From assembly GCA_034359265.1 (NCBI GenBank), contig CP136890.1, forward strand, positions 83,601,501 through 83,665,500: a stretch of 64,000 nucleotides of DNA, read 5' to 3'. The stretch comes from Canna indica (Eukaryota > Streptophyta > Magnoliopsida > Zingiberales > Cannaceae). A program made the position numbers and the translations under genes. Shown here piece after piece: positions 33,390-45,299 of this stretch (its first letter is position 1; each line of letters starts with the position of its first letter). The notes beneath the pieces are model-generated. The model had not been told where the DNA came from, did not search any database, and saw nothing but the letters and a program-made list of their open reading frames with translations.

Positions 33390-34920
33390 GGCAAGCTGGA
33401 TTAGTTGAGTGACTTGTTTGATAGGGCGTCAGTGTCAAAACATGTCTGTGGAGTGTGGATGGAAAAACAAAGACAGTGTAGGCAGGAGGTCCCCGGATGT
33501 CGATTATTAAGATTCTTAGCTTCAAATTCCTAATAAGTACGGGCAAGCTATCTAACTTTATGCAAAATATTATTCCTAATGTGCCAAATGAACCAACAAG
33601 TAACGATGAAAATAACAAACTATTGATTCCGAATGGAATCATTAATGAAGTAAAGACAATCACCTGCAATCAATTTTCCTATTTGAGTAATCAACATCTA
33701 GTTTGTTACTACATGTGAACTAACGGGATCGCACAAAAAAACATATGATCAATGGATTCAGGAGTCGAATCACACAATAAGCAAGAAATAATATTAACAA
33801 TTCGAAAATCAAACATCCGAGCATGAGTAGGAAGTTTCCCTTGTAAAAGTTTTCAATAAAACATTTTAACCTTAGGATGAATTGGAAGAGGTTCCCGAAT
33901 TCTAAGAAAATAACATCATCTAGTGGTAACTAAACTCCTTATTCATGCACACCCACTTGTCATCATAGGGCATGCAAATTTATATGTTCATGAATTCCCA
34001 CACACTATAGCCAAATAATTTAGTATAAATATGTTCTTATAGCAATTATTCTAAAACGAAGAAGTGACATAATCAAGTTTATGCACAATATTAATATTGA
34101 TAAAAGTAGGTTTACAAGCAAGGGCGTATCCAAGAGATCCAGTGATCATACATACACGAAGTTTGACTACCATTGTCAACCAAGAAACTAAGTTGCAGTT
34201 CAGAATAGGCTAATGAAAATAATTTCTAGGTTCATGAACATATTTAGCGGGTTGTTTACAAAATTTAAATAATTTACAACATGATACGTGGTTTTAACTA
34301 ATTTAACTCATAAGCAATCAATATCATATAACATCACATGTTTAGCACATAAAGATAAATTCATAACCTAAGATCATAAACATGGAGACCACCCTGGTAT
34401 TTATGGAGTCACAATCGCCTAGTTTATAAGGTGCATACTTTTTTATCAACACTCTTATCCCAAAGGAAATTCCTAAAAGTTTGTGTGATTTTTTCCAAGG
34501 CATAGCTAGTAAGGATCAATTTGCAAGTTTGGGAAAGATAACAAGACTATCAAACACCCAATTTTGCAGTAGTTTGTTGATATAGGTCGTCATAAGTGTG
34601 AGCTGGGGCTCTCCTAGCGACTATCTTGACCTTCCAAATATTTAAAAGGAAACTTATTATGCTTCGTGCTGAGTTCATATCAGATATGCATAATAATTTT
34701 ATTGGATGTAGATCTAGGAAAATAAATTTTAGAATTGGCCATGTTAATTCTTTGTCGAGTAAGTTGCTTATAATGTGAAAAGAATGATCTTATTTGCCAT
34801 AAAAGCAAGCAAAATACCATAAACAAACATAAGATGATTTATGACCAAATAGTTTTTAATTTTTTTTTAAGGGACAAGTGATTTTTCCTATTTATAATCT
34901 TATTTAACAAATTTGTAAAA
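33390..34920 (-). mobile_element. Older LINE, 3' part (RT palm to zinc-finger tail)
   Basis: Degenerate minus-strand ORF2 in the expected order: SKIYFPRSTS and FPFKYLE near 34740-34640, ARRAPAHTYDDLY, KYQGGLHVYDLRL near 34400, then KLLQGKLPTHARMFD, CLLCDSTPESIDHMFFLCD near 33860-33730, and LLVHLAH near 33600. It resembles the family at 52885-56254 (KSEIYFPRHLSS, FPFKYLG). It is full of stops. Its upstream continuation is at 41072-41340, on the far side of the younger LINE. Confidence 0.75.
34909..34920. repeat. Target site duplication of the young LINE (left copy)
   Basis: AAATTTGTAAAA here is repeated directly after the poly(A) tail at about 41060-41071. Removing the LINE plus one copy rejoins the reading of the older LINE. 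Confidence 0.8.
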
Positions 34921-34978
34921 GTCATTTTTGTCAAATTCAACATGGAAAGATAGCTGATGCATTCATAACTCTGAAAAA

Positions 34979-37354
34979 ATGAGGGTAGAAAACTCTATGG
35001 CGACCTCCGGAGCGAAGGCGGTGACTCCCCCTGCTCGCGATGACGACGGATGGACCAAGGTGAGCCACCGGGGTTCTCGAAGAAGACACGTCTCTTTCGC
35101 TGTTGCTCCAACGCCATCCTCACACCGATGGGTCCCCTCGGGTTCGTTCGCTGATGCTGTCCGGCGACCTGTGTCTCCTTCGCAAACTACTCATTCCTCT
35201 CGGGTTGTGGATGTTGTCGCCGCTTCTCCTCGTTCGTTTGACACAGCTGCTTTCATTACTAACCTCAAAAGAATGGGCCGCTGCTTCAACTGTTGTGGCA
35301 AAGGGCACCGGAGCTCCCACTGCCGGGAACCTCGAACTTGCTTCGCATGCCGGAGGTCGGGACATAAGGCCAGAAGCTGTGCCGCCTCTAAAACCAGGTC
35401 TCATTCATCTTCGACTTCATTGGCTTCTGGCAGCAAGACGCTTGCCCCTATTCTGAATATTGAAGCTCCTCATACCACTACAATCGCCGACCGGTGTGAT
35501 ACGACGAATAGACCCGTAGCAGTTGAGCTTTTTCTCCCCCCTTCGGAGTCTACAGTCAACCGAGCAACCTACCTCGCTGAGAGGTGTGTCTGTGTTTCAA
35601 TTCAGGGATCACTAGGGGGTTTCGAAGATATCGCCGGCTTTCTAGCTTCTTGTTTCCGCGATGGTGATGCTCATCGTCACTCCTGGAAGCAACGAAGGGT
35701 TTCAGCGAAGCGATTCCTGATCACAACTCCAGCGGGTTACAACTGTTATTATAAGCAGGTCTTAATCAAGAGACGACATTTCAGGTGGAACTCGGCCACA
35801 CTACTTGTGGAAGACTGGTGTGAAGAGGAACCAAACGTCGAAGCTCCTCCTTTTGAGCTCTTGGTGGGTTTGGAACTCAAGGATCTACCTATAGTATTCT
35901 GGAATGAGAGCGCTCTCTCTGTTTTGGCGAGCTCTTTTGGATCTTTTGATGCGGCGGATGGAAGATCGCTGAGGTGGTCGCAGATGGACTCATGTCGGAT
36001 TAGAGTTCGTGTTCACTCCCTGCAGTGTATACCGCGGACCATCCTTGCCACCGCTGAGCGACGAAAATATGCGATCAAGGTGGGGATCTCCTGGTTCCGT
36101 TGGATCTATCGTGACACCACTTCTCCTTCTCCGATCAACGATTTTGATCTCCAAGGACTCGACGATGAGGACGATCTGGACGCTAGTGGACCTCCAGATG
36201 TTACCTCGGGCGGTTTCGGGTCCTCCACTCTGACGACGACTATCGAACTTGGCATCAGGGAGCATAACGCCTTGATTAATCCCGACTCTCCTTCTGTTGA
36301 GGAGATTTCGTCGGATCAATCCTCCATGGCTCCTCTTCCTCTGACTTACACCGGGCAGCGCGAGGATCCCGGTGGCGATCCTTCTCCGGTGGTAACTCAG
36401 GCGCCGACGTCTGTTGAGATGGTGGCGATTGGAGATGGAGATCGTACGGTGTCGCCTGACAGGGGTACTTTCCTGGCAGATGCAGCTGGCACAAATACGG
36501 ATAAGGAGGTTGATCGTGTCGCTGAGGAAATCGTCCTCACATTTTCGGAAACAGGTGTGAAACAGCCATGGCTTCTCGACGATGACACCCTCCCGCCACC
36601 CTTTGGTGATGATGTACTGGCCCTAGCGTCTGCTCCACGACATCCCAATTTTGATCGCTTGGCTGCCCTTCTGATGTTTTGTCGTGTTTTATTTGGGGAA
36701 GAGGAGGGCCAACATTGGGGGGGCCCACTAGGCACAAATGTGGTTCCTTTAGGAGAGCTGATGCGAATTTTTTTGCCAAGGATCCGTTTAAACTCTGGCT
36801 TGGCTCCTGCGGCTCTAATTAATGAGGAGGATCCATTATCAAGCCCGGTTGATGACTCCTATTGGGCATGCGACTCCGCTGTCGACCCAATTGACCATAT
36901 TGAGGTGCATGAGTCAATTACCACTTCCTCTGCTCATCTGGACTTGAAAGCCCCGATCTCAGCTCGCTCCAGCTCCTTCAATGGAACACCGGTCATCACC
37001 TATCGGCGGCGAAGGCCACGTGTTGTTTTCTCTGCAGTAAGGAGAAGCAGCAGGCTTCGTTCATCATCGACATTGCCAGGATACAGTCTCCGTAGGGCCT
37101 CGGCGCGGAAGGCTGCTTTAAATGGAGATCCTGATGCGGCGGCTGAATTAGCCGTTCGGAGCTCCTTGATACAACCTCCCCCTGATCGATTGGGTAATCT
37201 TCCTCCTTTGGGCCTCTCATTCGCAGGAGCCGCTTACTCGGTCTCCTCTCGACCGATCCAAGAGCAGGTCGAATCCTTGGGCTTCTTGTATGCTACTTCG
37301 TCAAGTACAATTGAATCTGCTTTGGATGGCTTCAGGCAGGACATTGCAAATTAA
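34979..37354 (+). CDS. LINE ORF1 protein (RNA-binding, zinc-knuckle)
   Basis: An uninterrupted 791-residue frame. Residues about 100-135 hold two adjacent zinc knuckles, CFNCCGKGHRSSHC and CFACRRSGHKARSC, the nucleic-acid-binding signature of plant LINE ORF1 proteins. A region at about 190-380 (LAERCVCVSI..., RRFLIT-like, FELLVGLEL) resembles the DUF4283-type fold common in these proteins. The C-terminal half is acidic and disordered, followed by a basic RRRRPRVVFSAVRRSSRLR segment. An alternative Met lies six codons in (MATSGAKAV). Only 42 bases separate it from ORF2. Confidence 0.9.
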   Translation: MRVENSMATSGAKAVTPPARDDDGWTKVSHRGSRRRHVSFAVAPTPSSHRWVPSGSFADAVRRPVSPSQTTHSSRVVDVVAASPRSFDTAAFITNLKRMGRCFNCCGKGHRSSHCREPRTCFACRRSGHKARSCAASKTRSHSSSTSLASGSKTLAPILNIEAPHTTTIADRCDTTNRPVAVELFLPPSESTVNRATYLAERCVCVSIQGSLGGFEDIAGFLASCFRDGDAHRHSWKQRRVSAKRFLITTPAGYNCYYKQVLIKRRHFRWNSATLLVEDWCEEEPNVEAPPFELLVGLELKDLPIVFWNESALSVLASSFGSFDAADGRSLRWSQMDSCRIRVRVHSLQCIPRTILATAERRKYAIKVGISWFRWIYRDTTSPSPINDFDLQGLDDEDDLDASGPPDVTSGGFGSSTLTTTIELGIREHNALINPDSPSVEEISSDQSSMAPLPLTYTGQREDPGGDPSPVVTQAPTSVEMVAIGDGDRTVSPDRGTFLADAAGTNTDKEVDRVAEEIVLTFSETGVKQPWLLDDDTLPPPFGDDVLALASAPRHPNFDRLAALLMFCRVLFGEEEGQHWGGPLGTNVVPLGELMRIFLPRIRLNSGLAPAALINEEDPLSSPVDDSYWACDSAVDPIDHIEVHESITTSSAHLDLKAPISARSSSFNGTPVITYRRRRPRVVFSAVRRSSRLRSSSTLPGYSLRRASARKAALNGDPDAAAELAVRSSLIQPPPDRLGNLPPLGLSFAGAAYSVSSRPIQEQVESLGFLYATSSSTIESALDGFRQDIAN

Positions 37355-37396
37355 TTTGCATAGGCTTCCTGTGGAGTTGTTGTTGTTCTTTTTTCT

Positions 37397-40300
37397 ATGA
37401 ATTCTCTAAATTTTGGAGCACTCTTTTGGAATGTAAGAGGTTTATGTAGACTTTCAAAACGTATCATGGTGAAGAACTATTGCCACGAGCTTAACAGTTC
37501 CATCATTGGCCTTTGTGAAACCAAGGCGTCTTCTATATCATCTGCTTTTGTTAAACAGTGTTCGGGCTTTCAAACACCTATGTTTATTACTAAAGATTCT
37601 CTTGGTCTAGCAGGTGGCATTCTGCTTATTTGGGATGAGAAAATTTGGAATACAATTCAAACTTCTGTGGGAAATTACTTATTGATGGCTAAACTTGAAC
37701 TGAAATTATCAAATGTGCAATTCACCTTCGTTTGTGTTTACGGACCCCCCCAAAGAGCTGGAAGAAGGGAGTTCTTCATTGAACTTGAAGAGTTGCTTCT
37801 CTCCTCAACTGATAATCTAATCATTGGAGGCGATTTTAATATCACACGATTTGCGAATGAACGCAGAAACTGTTCAGGTTTTCCTAGGGATTCGGCCAAG
37901 CTCTCTAGTCTCATCGCTGATCATGATTTGTTTGACATACCTATTAAAGGGAAAACATTCACATGGTCGAACAATCAACAACCAGCCAGCCTGGCGAGGT
38001 TGGATAGGATCTTGATCTCCTCCTCTACTTTTCAGGCCCTCCCGTCGGCCGTTGTGGTTGGAGGTGATCGCAAGCTCTCCGACCATAATGCTCTAATCTT
38101 TCGAGCTGCTCTAGCTTTTGGTTCCCGCAATAGGAGATGTCGGTTGGAATGTCTTTGGCTTGATAAAGTGGGTTTTCGGAATATCATTCTCGCGGCTTGG
38201 AATGAACCATCAAGAGAGGAGTCGGCTACAACCAGATGGATTCATAGATGGAAGCGACTCCGGAAGAATATTATACTCTGGGCTGATCAGTGGAAGAAGG
38301 ACCGCAATGCTGAGAGGAAAACACTTGAATCTGATATTGAAAAGCTTAATGTTAAGGCTGAAACTTCATTACTTTCTGAGTTGGAGCTGTCAATGCTCAA
38401 ATCATTGAAGAGCAGACTAGACTTGGTGTATCGAGATGAAGACATGTTTTGGCGACAGAGAGCGAAGCGTAGATGGATCAAGAATGGGGATCTCAACACT
38501 CGTTATTTCCATCAGTGGGCATCTATCAAAAGAAAGCATAATTGGATACATCACCTTGATACTGAGTTCGGTGAAGTGACGAACACAAATGCAATAGCCC
38601 AATTGTTTCGTACTTACTACTTGCAGCTTCTGGGGAAAAGGAAGAAATCTTTGCTACAGCTCAATTGGAGTAACTTGAGCTTGCCCACCATCTTAGATCC
38701 TCGCTTATTGGATTCACCCTTTACCATTGATGAGATTCGGGCGGCAATTTTTGAGATGGGATCTTACAAAGCTCCCGGTCCTGATGGTCTACCGATGGAG
38801 TTCTTCAAGACCTTTTGGGATACTATTCAGATTGATATCCTTCAAATTTTCAATGAAATATATCTTGATCCTTCCATCTTGAGAAGATTCAACTATGGAC
38901 ATATAGTTCTTATTCCTAAAAAAGATGGAGCTGCCTTGGTACAAGATTTTAGACCCATTAGTCTGGAGCATAGCATCATCCGGATCTTCTCTCGGGTGCT
39001 TGCTAGACGGATTAGACCACTTATGGGAAATTTGGTTAGTAAGAAGCAGTTTTCTTACATGGAGGGACGTAGCACAGTGGATTGCTTCATGGGGGTCCAT
39101 GAGACGGTTTGGGCTTGCAAGCAGCTAAATGAGGATGGTTTTCTATTCAAAGTTGACTATGAAAAGGCTTTCGACTCTATTGATTGGCAATTCATTCGAG
39201 ATATGTTGGTTGCTCGGGGTTTTCCTCTATTATGGTGTGATTGGGTTTCTTCTCTACTTGATACAGACTCTGCTCTCATTACTAATGGAGAATATGGTAA
39301 TTTTTTTCGGCATCGTAGAGGGGTTCGTCAAGGGAACCCACTATCCCCTTTCATCTTCAACTTGGCCATGGATTGCTTCTCTCGACTTCTTGATTTGGCT
39401 ATACAGAATGATATGATAAGGGGAGTTCTGGATGGTAGGATTGATGGAGGGGTCTCTCATTTTATGTTCGCTGATGATCTCATACTTTTTTGTAAAAATG
39501 ATGGCTCGAGCCTTCGGAATTTGCTCTTGCTTCTTAGATGCTTTGAGTTAACGGCGGGATTAAAGGTGAACATGAACAAGTCAAGCATTATGTGCTTGAG
39601 ATCTGATCCAACAATGACTAGTACAATTGCTTCTGAGATTGGGTGCAAGGCGGCTTCTTTTCCGTTAAGATACTTGGGACTTCCCCTCCGAGCTGGTCGG
39701 GTTTGCAAAGTGGATTGGCTAAACTTGATAGCTACCTTGGATACTCGCTTGAGCTCTTGGCATGGTCGGCTCCTTTCACGAGCAGGACGTCTTACTTTAA
39801 TCAATAGTGTCATCACCGCCTCCACCGGTTATCTCCTCTCTTTATTTAAAGCTCCAAAATGGGTCATCAAGCAAATTGATAAGAGGCGACGAAAATTCTT
39901 TTGGGTTGGTTTGGATAATATATCTTTGAGAGGTAAGTGCTTAATTCGTTGGAACTCTCTCACTTGCTCTAAGGCTGATGGCGAGCTAGGGATCCTTGAT
40001 GTGGGAGCGCACAATATTGCTAGACTATGCTCCTGAATTTGGAAACTCACCATGGGGGAGGGTTTGTTGTGGATTGGCATTCTTGAGAGCTTGTATGGGG
40101 ACTTCAGAAGTTGGATCATGCATTGGTCTTTCATTCGAAGGGCCTCGCCTATTTGGAGAGACATTTGCAATTTTTTCGATCTAATAATTCTGGGTCTTAC
40201 ATTTCGAGTGGGTAATGGTCAGAAAATCAAATTATGGACGGATACGTGGCTTTCTGGAATTCGTTTGGCGGATAGATATCCTTCTCTCTATCAGCGGGCA

Positions 40301-41029
40301 AATAATCCTAATTGCTTTATCTCGGATGCTAGAGTCCTCAATAACTCAAATGTTTGCGTGGGATGGGACATCTCCTTCTATGTTTTGGTTGATGCTGTTA
40401 GTCTTATTTCCTTGGCTCAGGACTTAGATGGTATTAAAAACGGTACTAGAGAGGATGTGGTAAGTTGGAGGTGGACTAAGGAAGGCAGCTTCTCTACTAA
40501 AAGCTTATATCTACTTCTAACTTTTCGTGGAGTTACAGATTTATTCCACCGCTTCATTTGGGGTTGTAAGCTTCCACCAAAGGTTTCAATCTTTGGGTGG
40601 ATCCGGTTGAGAGAGCGACTTCTTACTCGGGATCGCTAACTACGGTGGGGTATCACCTCAGACACTTTCTGCTTGCTATGTGATGGTTTGGAAACACATG
40701 AGCATTTGTTCATTTCTTGCCCTTACAGTTGTGCTGGATTGAGGGTTTTCCTATTCTTGGTGAACTACTCTTTCTTCTCTCTATTTGAAGCCCCTTGGAA
40801 TTCTCAGTTAAATATTTCTCACAAAGTAGCAGTTGATCGTTCTCGACTTATTCTGATATGGAGTTGGTTCATTTGGTTCGAACGAAACACTCGTGTTTTT
40901 AAGAATGAGAATGTAACTTTTCAGTCGTTGGCCGCTTCGGCGGCAATTTTTTTTTATCTTTGCTATTTTTTATTGCATTTTAATCGCTTTCTTAAACCCT
41001 CCATTCCTGTATCAGTTCACACCTCTTGA
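37397..41029 (+). pseudogene. LINE ORF2: endonuclease-reverse transcriptase with two nonsense codons
   Basis: A single frame of about 1,210 codons. The apurinic-type endonuclease (FWNVRGL, LCETK, VYGPP, IGGDFN, ARLDRIL, SDHNAL) occupies residues about 9-235. Reverse transcriptase (YKAPGPDGLP, DFRPISL, KVDYEKAFDSIDW, GVRQGNPLSPFIF, FADD near residue 691) occupies about 450-760, followed by a zinc-binding tail (CLLCD-like, HEHLFISC). Stops are a TGA at 40034-40036, where the relative at 49701-51250 has Trp, and a TAA at 40637-40639, where it has Leu. No frameshift is seen, so decay is slight. No RNase H domain follows. Confidence 0.92.
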
Positions 41030-41071
41030 ATGAAATGCAGGATTCCACTTTTCAAAAAAAAATTTGTAAAA

Positions 41072-41340
41072 ATCTAGACAACTAAAATATAAAGAAGGAT
41101 GGAGAGGGAATCTCCTTATCTAATTCACAACAAAATTGAAAAAAAACCTAAATAATTCACCTTTGACAAGGCATGCACAAGTAGCACAAGAATTACATGT
41201 CTTGATCCATTCAATAAATTTGAATAGAAAATTACAAACATACATGACATTGTTGAAAAAAATAGACTTGAACCTAACTCCACATAAAAAAATTAATTTA
41301 TAGAGAAAAAATTGTCCAAGCTATTATAAGGAGCACTTTA
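41072..41340 (-). mobile_element. Older LINE, upstream RT piece
   Basis: The minus strand reads FKFIEWIKTC...CACLVKGELFRFF, then GDSLSILLYI in a neighbouring frame. These correspond to the reverse transcriptase segment F.NWI.AC...ACLVN...FF and GDSLSPFLYI of the related copy at 53538-54464. It continues directly into the fragment at 34920-33390 once the young LINE and one target duplication are removed. Confidence 0.7.
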
Positions 41341-43682
41341 CACTTATAATCAGCTGACGTGAGATATCTAACCGACGTAAGAAAACATGTCATATATTTT
41401 TTCAAAAATCATTTTTTTATCAAAAGAAGGGGAGATATATTGGATTCATACATGGTATAATTTCATTGGATAGAGAGACAATTAATACATGATTAGAAAA
41501 TATTTTGACATTTTGATTATCAATCATCCATTTTTTTTTCTTTTTTATTGTTTGTTAGAATTATTAATCTTTCTATTTTTGTTTTCTTTAATATGTAAAG
41601 TTGTAAACGCACGTTTTGTTAGGACGATGTCTATTCATGAGTTATTGTTGTCCTAATTCTATCACAATTTCATCATTGGATCTTATCTAAAATACACAAA
41701 TCCAAAGCCTTTACTTTTAGTCAGTTTATCTACAAAATTTATATTTCTTTTATAAGTTACTCTTATTCATGTTCTATTAATTGATTTGTGATTTAAAATC
41801 AATTTACGATGGGAAACAAAAACCTTTTTCTTGGAACTTCTGCCACTATGGGTGAGCAAAACTCGGACGGGTTCAAATAATCCGACTCGAAAATTCGATT
41901 CGAATCGGATTATTTGGGTAATTCAGGTCGGGTCTGATTTTTAGAGAGTTTATTTGGGTAAATCAATTTGTTAGGTGCAAATGCATATATAATGTATTTA
42001 TGTCATTTTGATTCTTAATATTGGGATTTTCAAGAGAACTAATTAAAAAGATGTGTAAAAGTAGCCAGTAATTGAGAATATATTAGTCAAAACCCTGCTA
42101 TATATTATCTGCTAATTTGGCTATTACTTGAATTAGTTTTTCTAGTTCATATACAGTAATATTGATATCGTTAAAGGAAGACCCAAGATTTATTTTATTC
42201 ATATACAGTAATTGAGAATATATTAGTCAAAACACTGCCACGAGCCCAGCAACGCCACGGCAGGGCACTAATTTTTAAGTTTAAGAATGTATTAATTTAT
42301 AATAGTTAAGAGTTTAGGAAAAAAATTAATTCAAGATCTAATTTCATTTTTTATTTTAAAAAAACTCAGACTTGTAAATCGATGCTAGCTTGGGGCTTGT
42401 ATCTGCAAATCGGCATTGGTTTCCTAGTGACAATTTTTAAAATATTTGTTGTAGTGTCAGTAATTTAGTTTAATATTTGATATTGCATAAAATAATTATA
42501 TAATTAGTTTCCATTTCAAAAAATAAATAGTGGTTTTTTGGATATTTAAATTTGTCTTATTACATCTATATAGTTAGTACTTAACTAATTCAAAAATAAT
42601 TTATATTTGTTATATTTTCGAATTAACATTTTATTTTTAAAATTATTTTACACAAATTCATATTTTTTATGATGTTATTTTATATGAATTAGAATAAATT
42701 ATAATATAATTTGTAATTTTGAGTATAAAATATATAATAATATTAAGAAAGATAGTTTAGATATATTTCTCTATATTTTTTGTTTAACCAAATAAAAAAA
42801 TAATTATTTATGATCTATTCCTAATGTCAATCAAACAAGGTATCTATTCGATTTTTTATCTACTCATATTCTTTATGATTTCATTCAATCCCGCCAAACA
42901 TCCCCTCCCTCGATATTACTATTTCTGGTGGCTTATTGATCATTTCCTTATATAGTTTCAAATTTTGCAAAAAAAAAAAAATGATCATAAGGAACATATA
43001 ATATTTCCTACCTCTACCCAATAATAGTATTTTCTATCTGTTTCATATGTTTGTTTTCGTACACTATGATTCATAATAATTACATCACTTAAATAAAAAA
43101 ATATTTAATATATGAAGATCATTTTACTATATTCAATTTGACCATTTTGATTTGAAAGTACGATGATATTACTTATAATTTATTATTAATAATACTTTTT
43201 TATTATTTCAAAATCAATCTATAATTGTTATAAATTAAAATTATTATACTATTTTAAAAATATTCTACACTAATCCATATTTTATTATATTATTATTAAT
43301 TATAATTATTAATTACAAAAATGTATTAATTTGTGTAAGTCGCTTCCCATTTTTATTTCTCAGCCCCAATTAAAAAAAAAGAATTGAATAGTTACTATTC
43401 ATCCGTTAGTGATGTTAACCAAATAATAGAATAATATTATTAATTTGATTATTTCATTTTTTATCTATCATGATTTCTTATTTATTTTTATTTCTCATAA
43501 TATCATTCATATCAACACACCCATAAAAAATAAAGAAAATATGAATTTGGTATAATCTAGATTGTTATATTGATTATGCTTTTTTTAGTTTATTTTACAA
43601 TTTTCTTATTTCATATGTTTTATTTGTATATTCTTTTTTATTTTAAAAAAACTATATCTATTGTTGATTTTGATTTTGCTAC
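41341..43682. other. AT-rich intergenic DNA
   Basis: No gene recognised. A short palindromic stretch lies near 41870-41945 (AATCCGACTCG...CGAATCGGATTATT). A CACTA-like terminus in inverse orientation (TTGTTGTAGTG) lies near 42457-42467 without a matching partner. The rest is low-complexity A/T DNA. Confidence 0.5.
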
Positions 43683-43842
43683 CTCTACAACAGAAGTGAA
43701 AATTAGAGCCAATATATATATATATATATATATATATCTATTAATATTTAGAGACAAATATATTATATGCTCCTAATACTTTTAGATTCGCAAGCATTAT
43801 AGTCAAATTTAATTGTCTCTAATTTTCACTTCTGTTGTAGTG
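43683..43842. mobile_element. Short CACTA-type MITE with TAC target duplication
   Basis: A 160-bp element with inverted ends CTCTACAACAGAAGTGAAAA (left, with the expected CACTA mutated to CTCTA) and CACTACAACAGAAGTGAAAA (right, read inverted). TAC flanks both sides (43680-43682 and 43843-43845). The core is AT-rich and includes a TA microsatellite at about 43713-43737. It has no coding capacity. Confidence 0.8.
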
Positions 43843-44003
43843 TACTTTTCTTGTTTTTAACTTTTCCATCTCGATACTAAATTATGATCTTACAATTAAA
43901 TATGTAAAGACTATACAAAGAGAGAGAAAAAGGGAGATTGATTTTCATAACTTGTTATTAATTAATGTTAGGACTTTTGTTAATGACTTTGAATCTCCAT
44001 AAT

Positions 44004-44080
44004 TCTTTTTTTTTATCAAAGAGTACTTGTATTGATCATAAGAAGTGATGAATATAAGTTAGGGAGAGAAGATTGAATCT
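44004..44080 (-). mobile_element. Short LINE 3'-end fragment
   Basis: A T-run followed by TACTTGTATTGATCATAAGAAGTGATGAATATAAG closely resembles the 3' end of the LINE at 13336-13400, in the same orientation. Probably a very short, heavily 5'-truncated insertion. Confidence 0.4.
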
Positions 44081-44821
44081 CCATTCAGATAACCTGATAA
44101 AATGATCTTGAGAGCCCTGCACTGCAAACTGAGCTATTAATTCCATGCTTAATTTAATTAGTCCCAAAATGCTTCACCAATAGGCATTCAAGAAGCACAA
44201 ATACCTTAACCAAATTAACCATCAAGATCTTATCACAACTAATGTTGCTTCTAGCTAGTTTTGAACTATGCTAGTGCTGAGGCAGCAACCCTGCCAGCTG
44301 GATCAGGCTTTCTTTTTTCTTTAGTAGCATAAGTCCTAACATTAATTGATGTCAATGGATTGGCATTTGGAATTGTTATATGCCAACATTCTTCTAGCTA
44401 GTATGATATATATACTAACTGATCTCATTAGTTTAAAGAAGGTACAATTCATGAAATTAAAGCTGCATGCTATAAGATGGTCAGCAATTGTAATTAGCAT
44501 TAATTCATTAGCTAGTACTCTATTTGCCCTATAAATTAATTAACATTAATTATTCGATATCAGTGGGATGCGGAGACAGAGAATCTATATATATAACCGA
44601 CCTCATCTAGCATGAGATGGAGGCTTAGTTGTTGTAATACTCTATCATCACTAATTAAACATCACAACTCTGACATAAAATAAGCATGCTTTCCAATGAT
44701 TCATTCATATAGTAAGCAGTGAAGTTTCTTTGACAGATCAAGCACATATAGCTAGAAACCACAAGATATGTAGATATGGAATCAGCTGCATGGCTTCTTA
44801 TTCTTCTGAACTCTTCTTTGC
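44081..44821. other. Intergenic DNA downstream of the LEA_3 gene
   Basis: No gene recognised. AT-rich with repeated TAGCTAG/AATTAATTA words; the end nearest 44821 is probably the 3' UTR of the LEA_3 gene. Confidence 0.45.
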
Positions 44822-45196
44822 TTAATTCCCGTGGTTGCAGCTGAGAAGCCGAGCTCGCAGTTCAGCCACATCGACATCCCCGAACCGGTTCTCAGGCATC
44901 CAGTTCCCTGTCTCCGGGTTTCTCATCCAAAACACCTCCTTCTTTGTTACTGCACCAGGGTCCCTGTCCACCGGAGCAGCTCTCACCACCATTGCAGCCA
45001 CTGCTGCTGGAGCACCTGAGGCCTCGGCCGCCACCGCACTATACGACCGCCGACTGAGCCATATATATAAAGTAAGAGAAATGAGAACAACACACACATA
45101 TATTGATGATGATGATGAAAACATTGATCATTAGAGAAGTGAAGCAGAAGCAGCACACCTGATAGAAACTATGATGGTCATCGGAACACGAGGCAT
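44822..45196 (-). CDS. LEA_3 family (SAG21-like) small protein
   Basis: Exons 45196-45159 and 45053-44822, joined at ATCAG/gtgtgc and tggctcag/TCGG in phase, encode 89 residues. The C-terminal block VFWMRNPETGNWMPENRF followed by DVDVAELRARLL is the conserved end of the group 5 LEA (LEA_3) family, whose members often reach mitochondria or chloroplasts and respond to stress and senescence. The N-terminus (MPRVPMTIIVS, then RRSYSAVAAEA) is basic and alanine-rich, as in the RRGYAA presequence of SAG21-type proteins. A TATATAAA-like box lies about 80 bases upstream. The first exon is only 38 bp. Confidence 0.88.
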
Positions 45197-45276
45197 TATG
45201 AGATGCAATGAGAACCAGAGAATGTAGTGGTGATGACGACGCTTGAGCTGAAGGTGGTGGAGGATTCAGGGGCTGA

Positions 45277-45285
45277 GTGTGTTTA
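45277..45285 (-). promoter_or_regulatory. TATA box of the LEA_3-like gene
   Basis: Minus-strand CTATATAAAC lies about 80-90 bases upstream of the start codon at 45196, an ordinary plant promoter spacing. Confidence 0.6.
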
Positions 45286-45299
45286 TATAGAGAAAGAGG

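Larger units (their letters stand above)
34921..41059 (+). mobile_element. Full-length, nearly intact L1-type LINE
   Basis: An element of about 6.14 kb with a 58-base leader, ORF1 (34979-37354), ORF2 (37397-41029), a short 3' UTR and an A-run ending at about 41059. It is flanked by a 12-bp direct repeat, AAATTTGTAAAA. All features agree with target-primed reverse transcription. It lies inside an older LINE in the opposite orientation. A 5'-truncated close relative sits at 49701-51250. ORF2 contains two stop codons, so the copy is recent but not autonomous. Confidence 0.93.

Noticed and set aside
34979..37354. A possible host CCHC zinc-knuckle gene
   Set aside because: It sits exactly between the LINE 5' end and ORF2, within the target duplications, so it is LINE ORF1.
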